A stretch of 64,000 nucleotides of DNA from Nocardioides sp. Root122 (lineage in GTDB: Bacteria; Actinomycetota; Actinomycetes; Propionibacteriales; Nocardioidaceae): the NCBI RefSeq assembly GCF_001425025.1, contig NZ_LMDE01000001.1, forward strand, positions 799,033 to 863,032, in the 5' to 3' direction. Made by a program: the position numbers and the translations under genes. The notes beneath the pieces were generated by a model. It searched no databases. It saw only the letters and a program-made list of their open reading frames with translations, and was not told where the DNA came from. Below, one piece after another: positions 33,369 through 41,111 of this stretch (position 1 is the stretch's first letter; the number at the start of each line of letters is the position of its first letter).

Positions 33369-34511
33369 ATGAAGTTCCATTGGTTCCTGCCCACCAACGG
33401 AGGCGACGGACGCCACGTCGTCAGCGGCGGCCACGGCGTCGAGCACGGCGCCGCCGGCCGCCCGGCCAGCGTCCCCTACCTCGGCCAGGTCGCCCGGAGC
33501 GCCGAGCAGCTCGGGTTCGAGGCCGCCCTGACCCCGACCGGCGCCTGGTGCGAGGACGCCTGGCTGACCACCGCGATGCTGGCCCCGCTCTCGGAGCGGC
33601 TGAAGTTCCTGGTCGCCTTCCGGCCCGGCATGACGTCGCCGACGCTGGCCGCGCAGATGGCCGCGACCTTCCAGAACCTCAGCGGCGGGCGCCTGCTCCT
33701 CAACGTCGTGACCGGCGGCGAGTCGCACGAGCAGCGCGCCTACGGCGACTTCCTCGACAAGGAGGAGCGCTACGAGCGCTGCGGGGAGTTCCTCACGATC
33801 GTGCGGCGACTCTGGACCGGCGAGGAGGTCACCTTCTCCGGCTCGCACCTGCGCGTCGAGCACGCGCGCCTGCAGCAGCTGCCCGACCGGGTCCCCGAGA
33901 TCTACTTCGGCGGGTCCTCCCCGGCTGCCGGCCGGGTCGCGGCCGAGCACGCCGACGTCTACCTCACCTGGGGCGAGCCGCCGGCCGACGTCGCGAAGAA
34001 GGTCGCGTGGATCCGCGACCTCGCCGAGCAGCAGGGCCGCACCCTGAAGTACGGCCTGCGGGTCCACACCATCACCCGCGACACCTCCGAGGAGGCCTGG
34101 GCCGAGGCCGACCGCCTGCTGGCCGGCATCTCCGACGCGGACATCGCCCGGGTGCAGGAAGGCCTCAAGCGCTCGGAGTCGGTGGGCCAGCAGAACATGC
34201 TCGCGCTCAACAGCGGGAGCCGCGACGGGCTGGAGATCCACCCCAACCTCTGGGCCGGCGTCGGCCTGGTCCGAGGCGGCGCCGGCACGGCCCTCGTCGG
34301 CAGCCACGAGGAGGTCGCGGACCTGATCGAGCAGTACGCCGCGGTCGGCATCGAGGAGCTCGTCCTCTCGGCCTACCCGCACCTCGAGGGCGCCTACCAC
34401 TTCGGCGAGGGCGTGCTGCCGATCCTGGAGAGGCGCGGCCTGTGGACCCACCCCGCGCCCGTCGAGGCGCAGGCGTCGGTGCCGTTCGGCGCCCAGCGGG
34501 CCGCCTCGTGA
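33369..34511 (+). CDS. ssuD: FMNH2-dependent alkanesulfonate monooxygenase (SsuD/MsuD)
   Basis: 380 residues, same length as E. coli SsuD. KFHWFLPTNGGDGRHV, the histidine/arginine-containing RPGMTSPTLAAQMAATFQNLSGGRLLLNVVTGGE, AYGDFLDKEERYERCGEFL, VPEIYFGGSSPAAGRVAAEHADVYLTWGEPP and LKRSESVGQQNMLALNSGSRDG are classic SsuD blocks. It cleaves alkanesulfonates to sulfite and aldehyde using FMNH2 and O2. The stop overlaps the start of a small ORF (GTGA), keeping the operon coupled. Methanesulfonate from dimethylsulfone degradation is a likely substrate here. Confidence 0.9.
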   Translation: MKFHWFLPTNGGDGRHVVSGGHGVEHGAAGRPASVPYLGQVARSAEQLGFEAALTPTGAWCEDAWLTTAMLAPLSERLKFLVAFRPGMTSPTLAAQMAATFQNLSGGRLLLNVVTGGESHEQRAYGDFLDKEERYERCGEFLTIVRRLWTGEEVTFSGSHLRVEHARLQQLPDRVPEIYFGGSSPAAGRVAAEHADVYLTWGEPPADVAKKVAWIRDLAEQQGRTLKYGLRVHTITRDTSEEAWAEADRLLAGISDADIARVQEGLKRSESVGQQNMLALNSGSRDGLEIHPNLWAGVGLVRGGAGTALVGSHEEVADLIEQYAAVGIEELVLSAYPHLEGAYHFGEGVLPILERRGLWTHPAPVEAQASVPFGAQRAAS

Positions 34512-34654
34512 CGACCACCGTCCGCGCCGCTGCGCCGTACCTGCCTTCCGACCAGCCCTCCGACCAGCCCTCCGACCAGCCCTCCGACCAGCCCTCCGAC
34601 CAGCCGTCCGACCAGCCGTCCGACCAGCCCTCCGACCAGGTGGTGACCGCATGA
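34508..34654 (+). CDS. PSDQ-repeat micro-ORF, translationally coupled on both sides
   Basis: 48 residues from GTG 34508: MTTTVRAAAPYL, then eight perfect PSDQ tetrapeptides, then VVTA. The GTG overlaps the ssuD stop (GTGA), and its TGA overlaps the flavin reductase ATG (ATGA). This is the same overlap style as the surrounding genes, so it is likely translated. No similarity is recognised. The strongly hydrophilic, Pro-containing repeat should be disordered. It may be a linker-like peptide, a coupling device that carries ribosomes from ssuD to the reductase, or the remnant of a lost gene. Confidence 0.55.
   Translation: MTTTVRAAAPYLPSDQPSDQPSDQPSDQPSDQPSDQPSDQPSDQVVTA
34544..34639. repeat. 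Eight 12-bp tandem repeats (CC[T/C/G]TCCGACCAG)
   Basis: Eight uninterrupted 12-bp units, in frame with the micro-ORF, differing only at the third base of the first codon (CCT, CCC x4, CCG x2, CCC). The array is a candidate for length variation by slippage. Confidence 0.9.
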
Positions 34655-35265
34655 CCGTCCAGTCCACGACCCCGACCGCCACACGCTCCTCGCTCGACCA
34701 GCGCACGCTCCGTGACGCCTTCGGCGCCTTCCCCTCCGGGGTCGTCGCCGTCGCCGCGTCGGTGAAGGGCCAGCTGACCGGCATCGCCGCGTCGTCCTTC
34801 ACCTCGGTGAGCATCGAGCCGCCGCTGGTGTCGTTCTCGATCGCCACCAGCAGCTCCACCTGGCCGCTGCTCCGCGAGGCCGGAAGCCTCGGCATCAGCG
34901 TGCTGGCCGACCACCACGACGTGGTGTGCCGCCAGCTCGCCGGACCGCGCGAGGAGCGCTTCGCCGGCCTGCCGTTCAAGGTGACCGGCAACGGCGCCGT
35001 GCTGCTCGACGAGGCCGTCGCGACCTACGACTGCTCGGTCCGCGAGGAGATCGGGGCCGGCGACCACGTGATCGTGCTGCTCGAGGTCCACGAGGTCGGG
35101 GGCGGGGATGGCGAGCACCCGCTCGTGTTCCATCGCTCGGCCTTCGCCAAGCTTCACCGCGACGACCTCGACCCCGCCCGCCTCGACGGCCGCATCAACG
35201 GCGCCGAGGTCGACCGCGGCGAGGAGCACCCCGGTGCCGACGCAGATGCGGAGGACGCGGCATGA
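34651..35265 (+). CDS. Flavin reductase domain protein (FMNH2 supply)
   Basis: 204 residues with the HpaC-type flavin reductase fold: TLRDAFGAFPSGVVAVAASVKGQLTGIAASSFTSVSIEPPLVSFSIATSSSTWPLLR, then LPFKVTGNGAVLLDEAVATYDCSV and DHVIVLLEVHEV. It reduces FMN or FAD with NAD(P)H and supplies it to partner monooxygenases. Its place in the operon points to SfnG, SsuD and the SfnB-like enzymes. The start overlaps the micro-ORF stop and its stop overlaps the transporter start (ATGA). Confidence 0.88.
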   Translation: MTVQSTTPTATRSSLDQRTLRDAFGAFPSGVVAVAASVKGQLTGIAASSFTSVSIEPPLVSFSIATSSSTWPLLREAGSLGISVLADHHDVVCRQLAGPREERFAGLPFKVTGNGAVLLDEAVATYDCSVREEIGAGDHVIVLLEVHEVGGGDGEHPLVFHRSAFAKLHRDDLDPARLDGRINGAEVDRGEEHPGADADAEDAA

Positions 35266-36605
35266 GCGTCCACAGCGCCGCCCAGATGGTGCCCACCCCT
35301 CGTCGTGTCGCACTCGCCTCGGCGGTCGGCGCCACGATCGAGTGGTACGACTTCTTCCTCTACGGCACGGCCGCCGCGGTGGTCTTCGACAAGCTCTACT
35401 TCAACGGCCTCGACGGCCCTGCCGCCCAGTTCGCCGCCTTCGCGACCTTCGCCGTCGGCTTCTTCGCGCGGCCGATCGGCGGGCTGGTCTTCGGCCACTT
35501 CGGTGACCGCATCGGCCGCAAGCAGATGCTCCTGCTGACCCTGGTCATCATGGGCATCGGCACGGCCCTCATCGGCCTGCTGCCGACCTACGACCAGATC
35601 GGCGTGCTGGCCCCGATCTCGCTGGTGGTGCTCCGCGTGCTCCAGGGCATCGGCGTCGGCGGCGAGTACGGCGGCGCGGTGCTGCTGGCCGTCGAGTACG
35701 CCCCGACCGGGCGCCGCGGCTTCTTCGGCAGCTTCGCCCACATCGGCGTACCGGGCGGGCTCGTGCTGGCCGCCGGTGCGTTCTCGCTGGCCGGGCTGCT
35801 CCCCGAGGAGGCGTTCCTCGCCTGGGGCTGGCGGGCCTGCTTCCTGGTCAGCATCGTGCTGCTCGGCATCGGCGCCTACATCCGGCTCTCCGTCATGGAG
35901 ACACCAGAGTTCGCGAAGGTGCAGGAGCGCAAGGAGATCTCGCGGCTCCCGCTGCGCGACCTGCTCGCCGAGCAGCCGAAGCCACTCCTGCTGGGCATGG
36001 GCACGCGGTTCATCGAGGGCTTCACCTTCAACCTGTTCTCGGTCTACCTGCTGGCCTACGTCGCCACCAACCTCGGACTGCCCCGCAGCTGGGCGCTCGA
36101 TGCGATCCTCGTCGGCGCAGCCATCGGCGTCGTGCTCGTGCCGCTCGCCGGCGCCCTGTCGGACAAGGTCGGCCGCAAGCCCGTCTACCGGATGGGCGCA
36201 TGGCTGGGGCTGCTCTTCGCGTTCCCGGCGGCGTTCCTGGTGCAGACCGAGAACCGGTGGGCCATCTCGCTCGTCTTCGTCGTCGGCCTCGGCTTCATCT
36301 ACGGCACGGTCTACGGACCGCTCGCGGCCTTCTGGTCCGAGCAGTTCGACACCCGCTACCGCTACACCGCGCTCAGCACGCTCTACCAGGTGTCCGGGAT
36401 CCTCGCCTCCGGCCTCACCCCGCTGATCGCGGCATGGCTCGTCACCCGTGGCGACGGCACCCTGTGGTGGGTTGCCGGCTACAACGTCGTCGTGGCGGCC
36501 ATCTCGCTGGTCTGCGCACGCTTCCTGCCCGAGACCCACGGCCGGTCCCTCGAGCACACCGACGCCACGGCCGACGCCCGCGAGCGGGAGGTCGTCGCCG
36601 CCTGA
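35262..36605 (+). CDS. MFS transporter, metabolite:H+ symporter (MHS) family
   Basis: 447 residues with twelve membrane helices. The MHS signature ASAVGATIEWYDFFLYGTAAA starts the first helix, with GHFGDRIGRKQMLLLTLVIMGIGTALIGLLPTYDQIG in loop 2-3 and ALSDKVGRKPVYRMG in loop 8-9. Relatives (ShiA, ProP, KgtP) import carboxylates and osmolytes with protons. As the last gene of the sulfur operon it most likely takes up the organosulfur substrate. The 3' side has a small hairpin and a two-copy palindromic repeat. Confidence 0.87.
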   Translation: MSVHSAAQMVPTPRRVALASAVGATIEWYDFFLYGTAAAVVFDKLYFNGLDGPAAQFAAFATFAVGFFARPIGGLVFGHFGDRIGRKQMLLLTLVIMGIGTALIGLLPTYDQIGVLAPISLVVLRVLQGIGVGGEYGGAVLLAVEYAPTGRRGFFGSFAHIGVPGGLVLAAGAFSLAGLLPEEAFLAWGWRACFLVSIVLLGIGAYIRLSVMETPEFAKVQERKEISRLPLRDLLAEQPKPLLLGMGTRFIEGFTFNLFSVYLLAYVATNLGLPRSWALDAILVGAAIGVVLVPLAGALSDKVGRKPVYRMGAWLGLLFAFPAAFLVQTENRWAISLVFVVGLGFIYGTVYGPLAAFWSEQFDTRYRYTALSTLYQVSGILASGLTPLIAAWLVTRGDGTLWWVAGYNVVVAAISLVCARFLPETHGRSLEHTDATADAREREVVAA

Positions 36606-36627
36606 GGGCGGGACGGGGACGCGGCGG

Positions 36628-36651
36628 ACGACATCCACGGGCTGATGTCGT
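36628..36651 (+). terminator. Hairpin after the MFS gene
   Basis: Perfect 8-bp stem ACGACATC / GATGTCGT with an 8-base loop, 22 bases after the stop of the sulfur operon's last gene. No T tract. Likely an operon-end hairpin. Confidence 0.45.
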
Positions 36652-36684
36652 ACGCCACCACCGTGCGCGTGCGCGGGGCGCGGG

Positions 36685-36810
36685 GGTGGCGGCAGATCGC
36701 GTACGCCGGACCTGTGCCGCGGCAATCTGCCGCCACCAGGGCGGAGCGGTCCCGCAGGGTGGCGGCACATTGCGTACGTCGGGCCCGTTCCGCTGCGATC
36801 TGCCGCCACC
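36685..36810. repeat. Palindromic repeat family B, two tandem copies of 53 bp
   Basis: Copy 1 (36685-36737) has a perfect 13-bp stem GGTGGCGGCAGAT / ATCTGCCGCCACC. Copy 2 (36758-36810) is also 53 bp, with GGTGGCGGCACAT / ATCTGCCGCCACC. The loops are related (both contain GCGTACG). They lie between the convergent MFS and DUF4349 genes, as REP/REPIN repeats do. Confidence 0.85.
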
Positions 36811-36828
36811 ACCCTCGGGAGCCGGGCG

Positions 36829-37779
36829 TCAGGCCTCCGGCGCGGCCGGCTGCGGGGCGGTCCGGCGGCGACGGACGAACAGCCAGACCGGCAGCCCGAG
36901 GACGAGCAGCACGACGGCGAACGGCAGGAGCGCGCCGACGACCGTGGCGACCACGGCCGCAGTGCCGCCGAGAGCGTCGAGCCCGCCCTTCAGCCCGGTG
37001 AGGAAGCCGGCGGGCTCGTCGTCGGGCCCCTCGGCCTCCGCCTCGGCCTTCGCGGTGATGTCGACCGTGATCGTGGACAGCGACGTCTGGTCCTTGAGCC
37101 ACGTCTGCTGCGACTTCAGCGAGTCCAGCTCGGCCTGGCGGTCGGTGAGCTGGGACTCGATCCAGATGATGTCCTTGAGGGTCCTGGCCTCCGCGAGGAG
37201 CGTCTCGACCCGCTTCAGGCTGGCCTCCTGCGCCCGCACCCGGACGCCGGTGTTGATCACCTGGGTCGTGACGTCCTCCGAGCCCCGGGTGGAGGCGCGC
37301 AGCACCGCCACGTCCTCGAGAGCCTGCATCGCCGCGTCGAACGCCGAGCTCGGCACGCGGAGCACCATCCGAGCGTACGACGTCTCGCCGTCGTCGTCGG
37401 TCTCGGTGTCCTCCTCGGTGACCTCGCCACCTTGTGCGTCGACGATCCGCTGCACGTCCTGACGGGCCGCGCCGACGTCCTTGCTGGTCAGCGAGACGGT
37501 GCCCGAGGAGATGATCGCGCGCTCCGTCTCCGGGGAGGCTGGGGCGTCGCCCGACGCGGACGAGAGGTCACGGCTGGTGGCACTGTCCTCGGCGCTCACA
37601 CCTCCGGCGTCCGACCCACCCGAGCCGCCCGAGCCGTCCGACGCGCTGGACTGGTCCGAGAACGCCCTGTCCGCACCACTGTCGCTGCTGCCGGACGAGC
37701 AGGCGGCCAGCACGGCCGTCATGGTGATCGCGGTGACGACGCCGGCGGCGCGGGCGCGGGTGCTCCGGAGAGGGGTCAT
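36829..37779 (-). CDS. DUF4349 lipoprotein
   Basis: 316 residues. Lipobox LAAC at about residues 24-27 after MTAV, then a Ser/Gly/Asp linker. The DUF4349 domain follows (VSLTSKDVGAARQDVQRIVDAQGGEVTEEDTETDDD, ARMVLRVPSSAFDAAMQALEDVAVLRASTRGSEDVTTQVINTGVRVRAQEASLKRVETLL). Its latter part is a coiled coil (IIWIESQLTDRQAELDSLKSQQTWLK) before a C-terminal membrane helix (VVGALLPFAVVLLVLGLPVWLFVRRRR). Both ends are therefore membrane-attached. Function unknown; a structural or envelope-stress role is possible. Confidence 0.85.
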   Translation of the reverse strand: MTPLRSTRARAAGVVTAITMTAVLAACSSGSSDSGADRAFSDQSSASDGSGGSGGSDAGGVSAEDSATSRDLSSASGDAPASPETERAIISSGTVSLTSKDVGAARQDVQRIVDAQGGEVTEEDTETDDDGETSYARMVLRVPSSAFDAAMQALEDVAVLRASTRGSEDVTTQVINTGVRVRAQEASLKRVETLLAEARTLKDIIWIESQLTDRQAELDSLKSQQTWLKDQTSLSTITVDITAKAEAEAEGPDDEPAGFLTGLKGGLDALGGTAAVVATVVGALLPFAVVLLVLGLPVWLFVRRRRTAPQPAAPEA

Positions 37780-37847
37780 GGCTCTCCGACGCCGGTCGCA
37801 CCGGAGGCGGTTCCGGCCGCGGCCGACCTGTGACCGAACCGTGATCG

Positions 37848-38966
37848 TCAGCCAGCGGGCGTCGTCTTCGCGGTCCTCCGCGAGACCGTCCTCTGCACGA
37901 CCGGCCCGGTGCCGGGCTCCTTGGCGCCGGGACCCTTCTGCGCGGCGGGCTGCTCGGCGGGCTTCTCGGGGGCCTTGTCGGCAGTCTTCCGGGTCGCCTG
38001 CGTGCGCTTCCTGGCGGGCTTCTCCGCAGTCTTGCCGGTTGTCGTGGCGGCTGTCGTTTCGGCTGCCTTCTTGGCCGTCTTCGCGGCAGCCTTCTTCGCC
38101 GGCTTCTGTGCCGGCTTCTGTGCCGGCTTCTGTGCCGGCTGGTCGGTGGCCTGCTCGGCCGGCTGCTCGGTGGGCTGCTCGGGCCGCTGCTTGGCGGGCT
38201 TGCTCCGCGCCTGCTGGCGAGGCGCCGACCCCTTCAGTCGCACCCGCATCGCGTTGCCGCTGCCCGAGGTCTCCAGGTAGGGCTGGGCGGTGACGAGGGT
38301 GCTCAGCCGGGCGCCGGGCCCGGCGAAGTTGCGGGCGTCGAAAGACGGGTGGGTGCGGATGAGCTGGTTGCCGAGCGCCGGCAGGTGGGCCCAGCCCTCG
38401 TCGTCGGAGACGGCGTTGAGCGCCCGCACCAGGGCGCTCTGCAGGTTGATCGTCACCGACGGCGTCTCGTCCGCGTCGTCACCGGCGTCGTCGGCCTCGT
38501 CGTCGGCGTCGTCGTCGTGCTTCTCCGCCACGACGGCGAGGTCGATGAACTTGTCGCAGGCGTTGCGCAGCGACTCCGGAGCCTTGTTCTCACCCAGCAC
38601 GTAGACCGTCTTGCCCGACTCGCGCAGGCGGTGCGCGAGGCTGGTGAAGTCACTGTCGCTCGTGACCAGCGCGAACGCCTCCACGTTGCCGTCGTAGAGC
38701 AGGTCCATCGCGTCGATGACGAGTGCGAGGTCGGTGGAGTTCTTGCCGGTCGTGAAGGCGCTCTGGTGCATCGCGCGCAGGCCGAGGCTGTTGAGGATGC
38801 GCGCCCACCGGGTCAGGTGCGGGTTGGTCCAGTCGCCGTAGACGCGCCGGATCGTCGGGTTGCCGTACTTGGCGACCTCGCTCAGCACCTCGTTGGCGTA
38901 CGCCGCCCTGGTGTTGTCGGCATCGATCATCACCGCGATGCGGTCGGCACCCCCACTGGTCTCCAT
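37848..38966 (-). CDS. NYN (PIN-like) domain protein with OST-HTH/LOTUS domain and Lys/Ala-rich tail
   Basis: 372 residues from ATG 38966. The NYN/LabA nuclease-like domain carries its metal-binding aspartates in RIAVMIDADNTRA, STDLALVIDAMDLLYDG and ALVTSDSDFTSLAHRLRESGKTVYVLGENKAPESLRNACDKFI. After an acidic linker (DDDADDEADDAGDDADE) comes an OST-HTH/LOTUS-like segment (INLQSALVRALNAVSDDEGWAHLPALGNQLI). The C-terminal ~120 residues are histone-like: Lys/Ala/Pro repeats (QKPAQKPAQKPAKKAAAKTAKKAAE). It probably binds RNA and may cleave it; the tail could bind nucleic acid. Its leaderless -10 box overlaps that of cgoX on the other strand. Confidence 0.85.
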   Translation of the reverse strand: METSGGADRIAVMIDADNTRAAYANEVLSEVAKYGNPTIRRVYGDWTNPHLTRWARILNSLGLRAMHQSAFTTGKNSTDLALVIDAMDLLYDGNVEAFALVTSDSDFTSLAHRLRESGKTVYVLGENKAPESLRNACDKFIDLAVVAEKHDDDADDEADDAGDDADETPSVTINLQSALVRALNAVSDDEGWAHLPALGNQLIRTHPSFDARNFAGPGARLSTLVTAQPYLETSGSGNAMRVRLKGSAPRQQARSKPAKQRPEQPTEQPAEQATDQPAQKPAQKPAQKPAKKAAAKTAKKAAETTAATTTGKTAEKPARKRTQATRKTADKAPEKPAEQPAAQKGPGAKEPGTGPVVQRTVSRRTAKTTPAG

Positions 38967-38973
38967 GCTGCTC

Positions 38974-38983
38974 ACCCTAGGGT
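38974..38983. promoter_or_regulatory. Overlapping divergent -10 boxes of the NYN gene and cgoX
   Basis: The palindrome ACCCTAGGGT contains TAGGGT on both strands (plus 38978-38983, minus 38979-38974), each exactly 7 bases from its start codon (GTG 38991 and ATG 38966). The two boxes share 2 bases, so polymerase could not open both at once. Confidence 0.65.
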
Positions 38984-38990
38984 GAGGGTC

Positions 38991-40346
38991 GTGGCGCAGG
39001 ACAGGGACGTGGTGGTCGTCGGTGGTGGCGTCGCGGGCCTGGTGGCCGGCCTGGACCTCGCAGCGGCGGGTCGCGACGTGCTCCTGCTGGAGGGCTCGCC
39101 CCAGGTCGGCGGCAAGCTCCGCAGCCACGAGGTCGCCGGCCTGACCGTCGACGTCGGCGCGGAGGCCATGCTCGCCCGCAGGCCCGAGGGCGTGGGGCTG
39201 GCCGCCGAGATCGGCGCCGAGGTCGTGCACCCCACGTCGGCCACCTCCGGCGTCTGGTCGCGCGGCGCGCTGCGCACGATGCCGCGGTCACTGATGGGCG
39301 TCCCGTTCGACGTCGACCAGCTCGCGGCCAGCGGCGTGCTGAGTCCCGAGGGCCTCGCCCGCGCGCTGCACGAGCAGGACTCGGTCGTCGGCGACGACGT
39401 CTCCGTCGGCGACCTCGTGGCGGCCCGCCTCGGCGACGAGATCGTCGACCGGCTCGTGGAGCCCCTGCTCGGTGGCGTGTACGCCGGTCACGCACGGCAG
39501 CTCTCCGCCGCAGCAGCGGTGCCGCAGCTGCTCGCGATGGCGCGTCGCGGCAGCCTGCTCGAGCAGGCCGCCGCCCTACCTGCGTCCTCGACCCCCGTCT
39601 TCGCCGCCCTGCCCGGCGGCATGGGCCGCTTCCCCGGCCTGATCGCCGCGGCCGGCGGCTTCGAGGTGCGGACCTCGGCGACCGTCCGCGCGCTGCGGCG
39701 TACGCCGTCGGGCTGGGCCGTCACGGTCGGTCCCACCACCCGCCCGGAGACCATCGAGGCGGGCGCCGTCGTCGTGGCGACGCCGGCCGCACCCACGGCG
39801 CGGCTCCTGCGCGAGGTCGCGCCGCGGGCGGCTGCGGAGCTGGCCGGCATCGAGACCGCGAGCGTCGCGGTGGTCACCCTGGCCTTCCGGGCGCAGGACG
39901 TGCCCGACGCGCTCTTCGACCGGTCCGGCTTCCTCGTCCCGCCCGTCGAGCAGCGCACCATCAAGGCGTCCACGTTCTCCTTCGCCAAGTGGGGCTGGGT
40001 GCGCGACCTCGACCCCGACGTCGTCGTGCTGCGCACCTCGCTCGGGCGCCACGGCGAGGTGTCGACGCTGCAGGCCGACGACGAGGGGCTGGTACGGGTG
40101 TCGCTGGCCGACCTCGCGGGCATGGCCGGCATCACCGCGACGCCGGTCGACGCCCACGTCCAGCGCTGGGGTGGCGCGCTGCCGCAGTACGCCGTGGGCC
40201 ACGTCGAGCGGGTCGCGGGGATCCGCGCCGGCCTCGAGCACCTGCCGGGACTGGCGGTCTGCGGGGCGGCCTACGACGGGGTGGGCATCCCCGCGGTGAT
40301 CGGGTCGGCCCGCCGCGCTGTGGCCTCGGTCACCCGGGCAGAATGA
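38991..40346 (+). CDS. cgoX: Coproporphyrinogen III oxidase / protoporphyrinogen oxidase-type (CgoX, HemY)
   Basis: 451 residues from GTG 38991. FAD-binding motif [30 protein letters not shown] at the N-terminus, [20 protein letters not shown], the family block [30 protein letters not shown], and the C-terminal flavin motif [23 protein letters not shown]. In actinobacteria this enzyme oxidises coproporphyrinogen III to coproporphyrin III with O2. It is followed by chdC, whose start lies 5 bases after its stop. It forms the second half of a heme locus split from hemE. Confidence 0.9.
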   Translation: MAQDRDVVVVGGGVAGLVAGLDLAAAGRDVLLLEGSPQVGGKLRSHEVAGLTVDVGAEAMLARRPEGVGLAAEIGAEVVHPTSATSGVWSRGALRTMPRSLMGVPFDVDQLAASGVLSPEGLARALHEQDSVVGDDVSVGDLVAARLGDEIVDRLVEPLLGGVYAGHARQLSAAAAVPQLLAMARRGSLLEQAAALPASSTPVFAALPGGMGRFPGLIAAAGGFEVRTSATVRALRRTPSGWAVTVGPTTRPETIEAGAVVVATPAAPTARLLREVAPRAAAELAGIETASVAVVTLAFRAQDVPDALFDRSGFLVPPVEQRTIKASTFSFAKWGWVRDLDPDVVVLRTSLGRHGEVSTLQADDEGLVRVSLADLAGMAGITATPVDAHVQRWGGALPQYAVGHVERVAGIRAGLEHLPGLAVCGAAYDGVGIPAVIGSARRAVASVTRAE

Positions 40347-40350
40347 GGGC

Positions 40351-41064
40351 ATGAGCACGGACTCCTCGAAGACCAACGCCGCTCGCACCAAGGAGCTCAA
40401 CGACAGCATCCGCTACACGATGTGGTCGGTGTTCAAGCTCCGCGACGTCCTCGGTGACGCCGACCGGGAGGCCGAGGCGACCGACGTCGAGGCGCTGTTC
40501 GAGGTGCTGGCCGAGGAGGACGTCAAGGTCCGCGGCCTCTACGACGTCAGCGGCCTGCGTGCCGACGCCGACCTGATGGTGTGGTGGCACGCCGAGGACT
40601 CCCAGCAGCTCCAGGCGGCCTACAACGCCTTCCGACGCACCGCCTTCGGCCGCCGCCTCGAGCCGGTCTGGTCGCAGATGGCGCTGCACCGGCCCGCGGA
40701 GTTCAACAAGTCCCACATCCCGGCCTTCCTCGCCGACGAGGAGCCCCGCGCGCACGTGTGCGTCTACCCGTTCGTGCGGTCCTACGAGTGGTACCTCCTC
40801 GAGGACTCCGAGCGTCGCCGGATGCTCGCCGAGCACGGCCAGCAGGCCCGCGGCTACGCCGACGTGCGCGCCAACACCGTCGCCTCGTTCGCCCTGGGCG
40901 ACTACGAGTGGATGCTCGCCTTCGAGGCCGACGAGCTGCACCGCATCGTCGACCTGATGCGCGACCTGCGGGCCTCCGACGCCCGTCGCCACGTGCGCGA
41001 GGAGGTGCCGTTCTACACCGGCGCCCGGGTCACCCCGGCCGAGCTCCTCGCCCGCCTGCCCTGA
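40351..41064 (+). CDS. chdC: Coproheme decarboxylase ChdC (HemQ)
   Basis: 237 residues, chlorite dismutase fold. [37 protein letters not shown], the catalytic-tyrosine block [75 protein letters not shown] and the end [20 protein letters not shown] match actinobacterial ChdC. It converts coproheme to heme b with H2O2, the last step of the coproporphyrin-dependent pathway. A CAGAAT box lies 6 bases before the ATG, so it may also have its own promoter. The ferrochelatase gene (cpfC) is not in the window. Confidence 0.93.
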   Translation: MSTDSSKTNAARTKELNDSIRYTMWSVFKLRDVLGDADREAEATDVEALFEVLAEEDVKVRGLYDVSGLRADADLMVWWHAEDSQQLQAAYNAFRRTAFGRRLEPVWSQMALHRPAEFNKSHIPAFLADEEPRAHVCVYPFVRSYEWYLLEDSERRRMLAEHGQQARGYADVRANTVASFALGDYEWMLAFEADELHRIVDLMRDLRASDARRHVREEVPFYTGARVTPAELLARLP

Positions 41065-41111
41065 CGCCTCCGCGCGCGGAACCGCCGACGGCCCGGTAAC
41101 GTCCCAGAGGC

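Noticed and set aside
31428..34991. Long minus-strand open frame opposite the sfn/ssu operon, including a GWSEGWSD-type repeat
   Set aside because: The repeat is only the antisense of the PSDQ-coding 12-bp array; the sense genes are well recognised and overlap in proper operon style.
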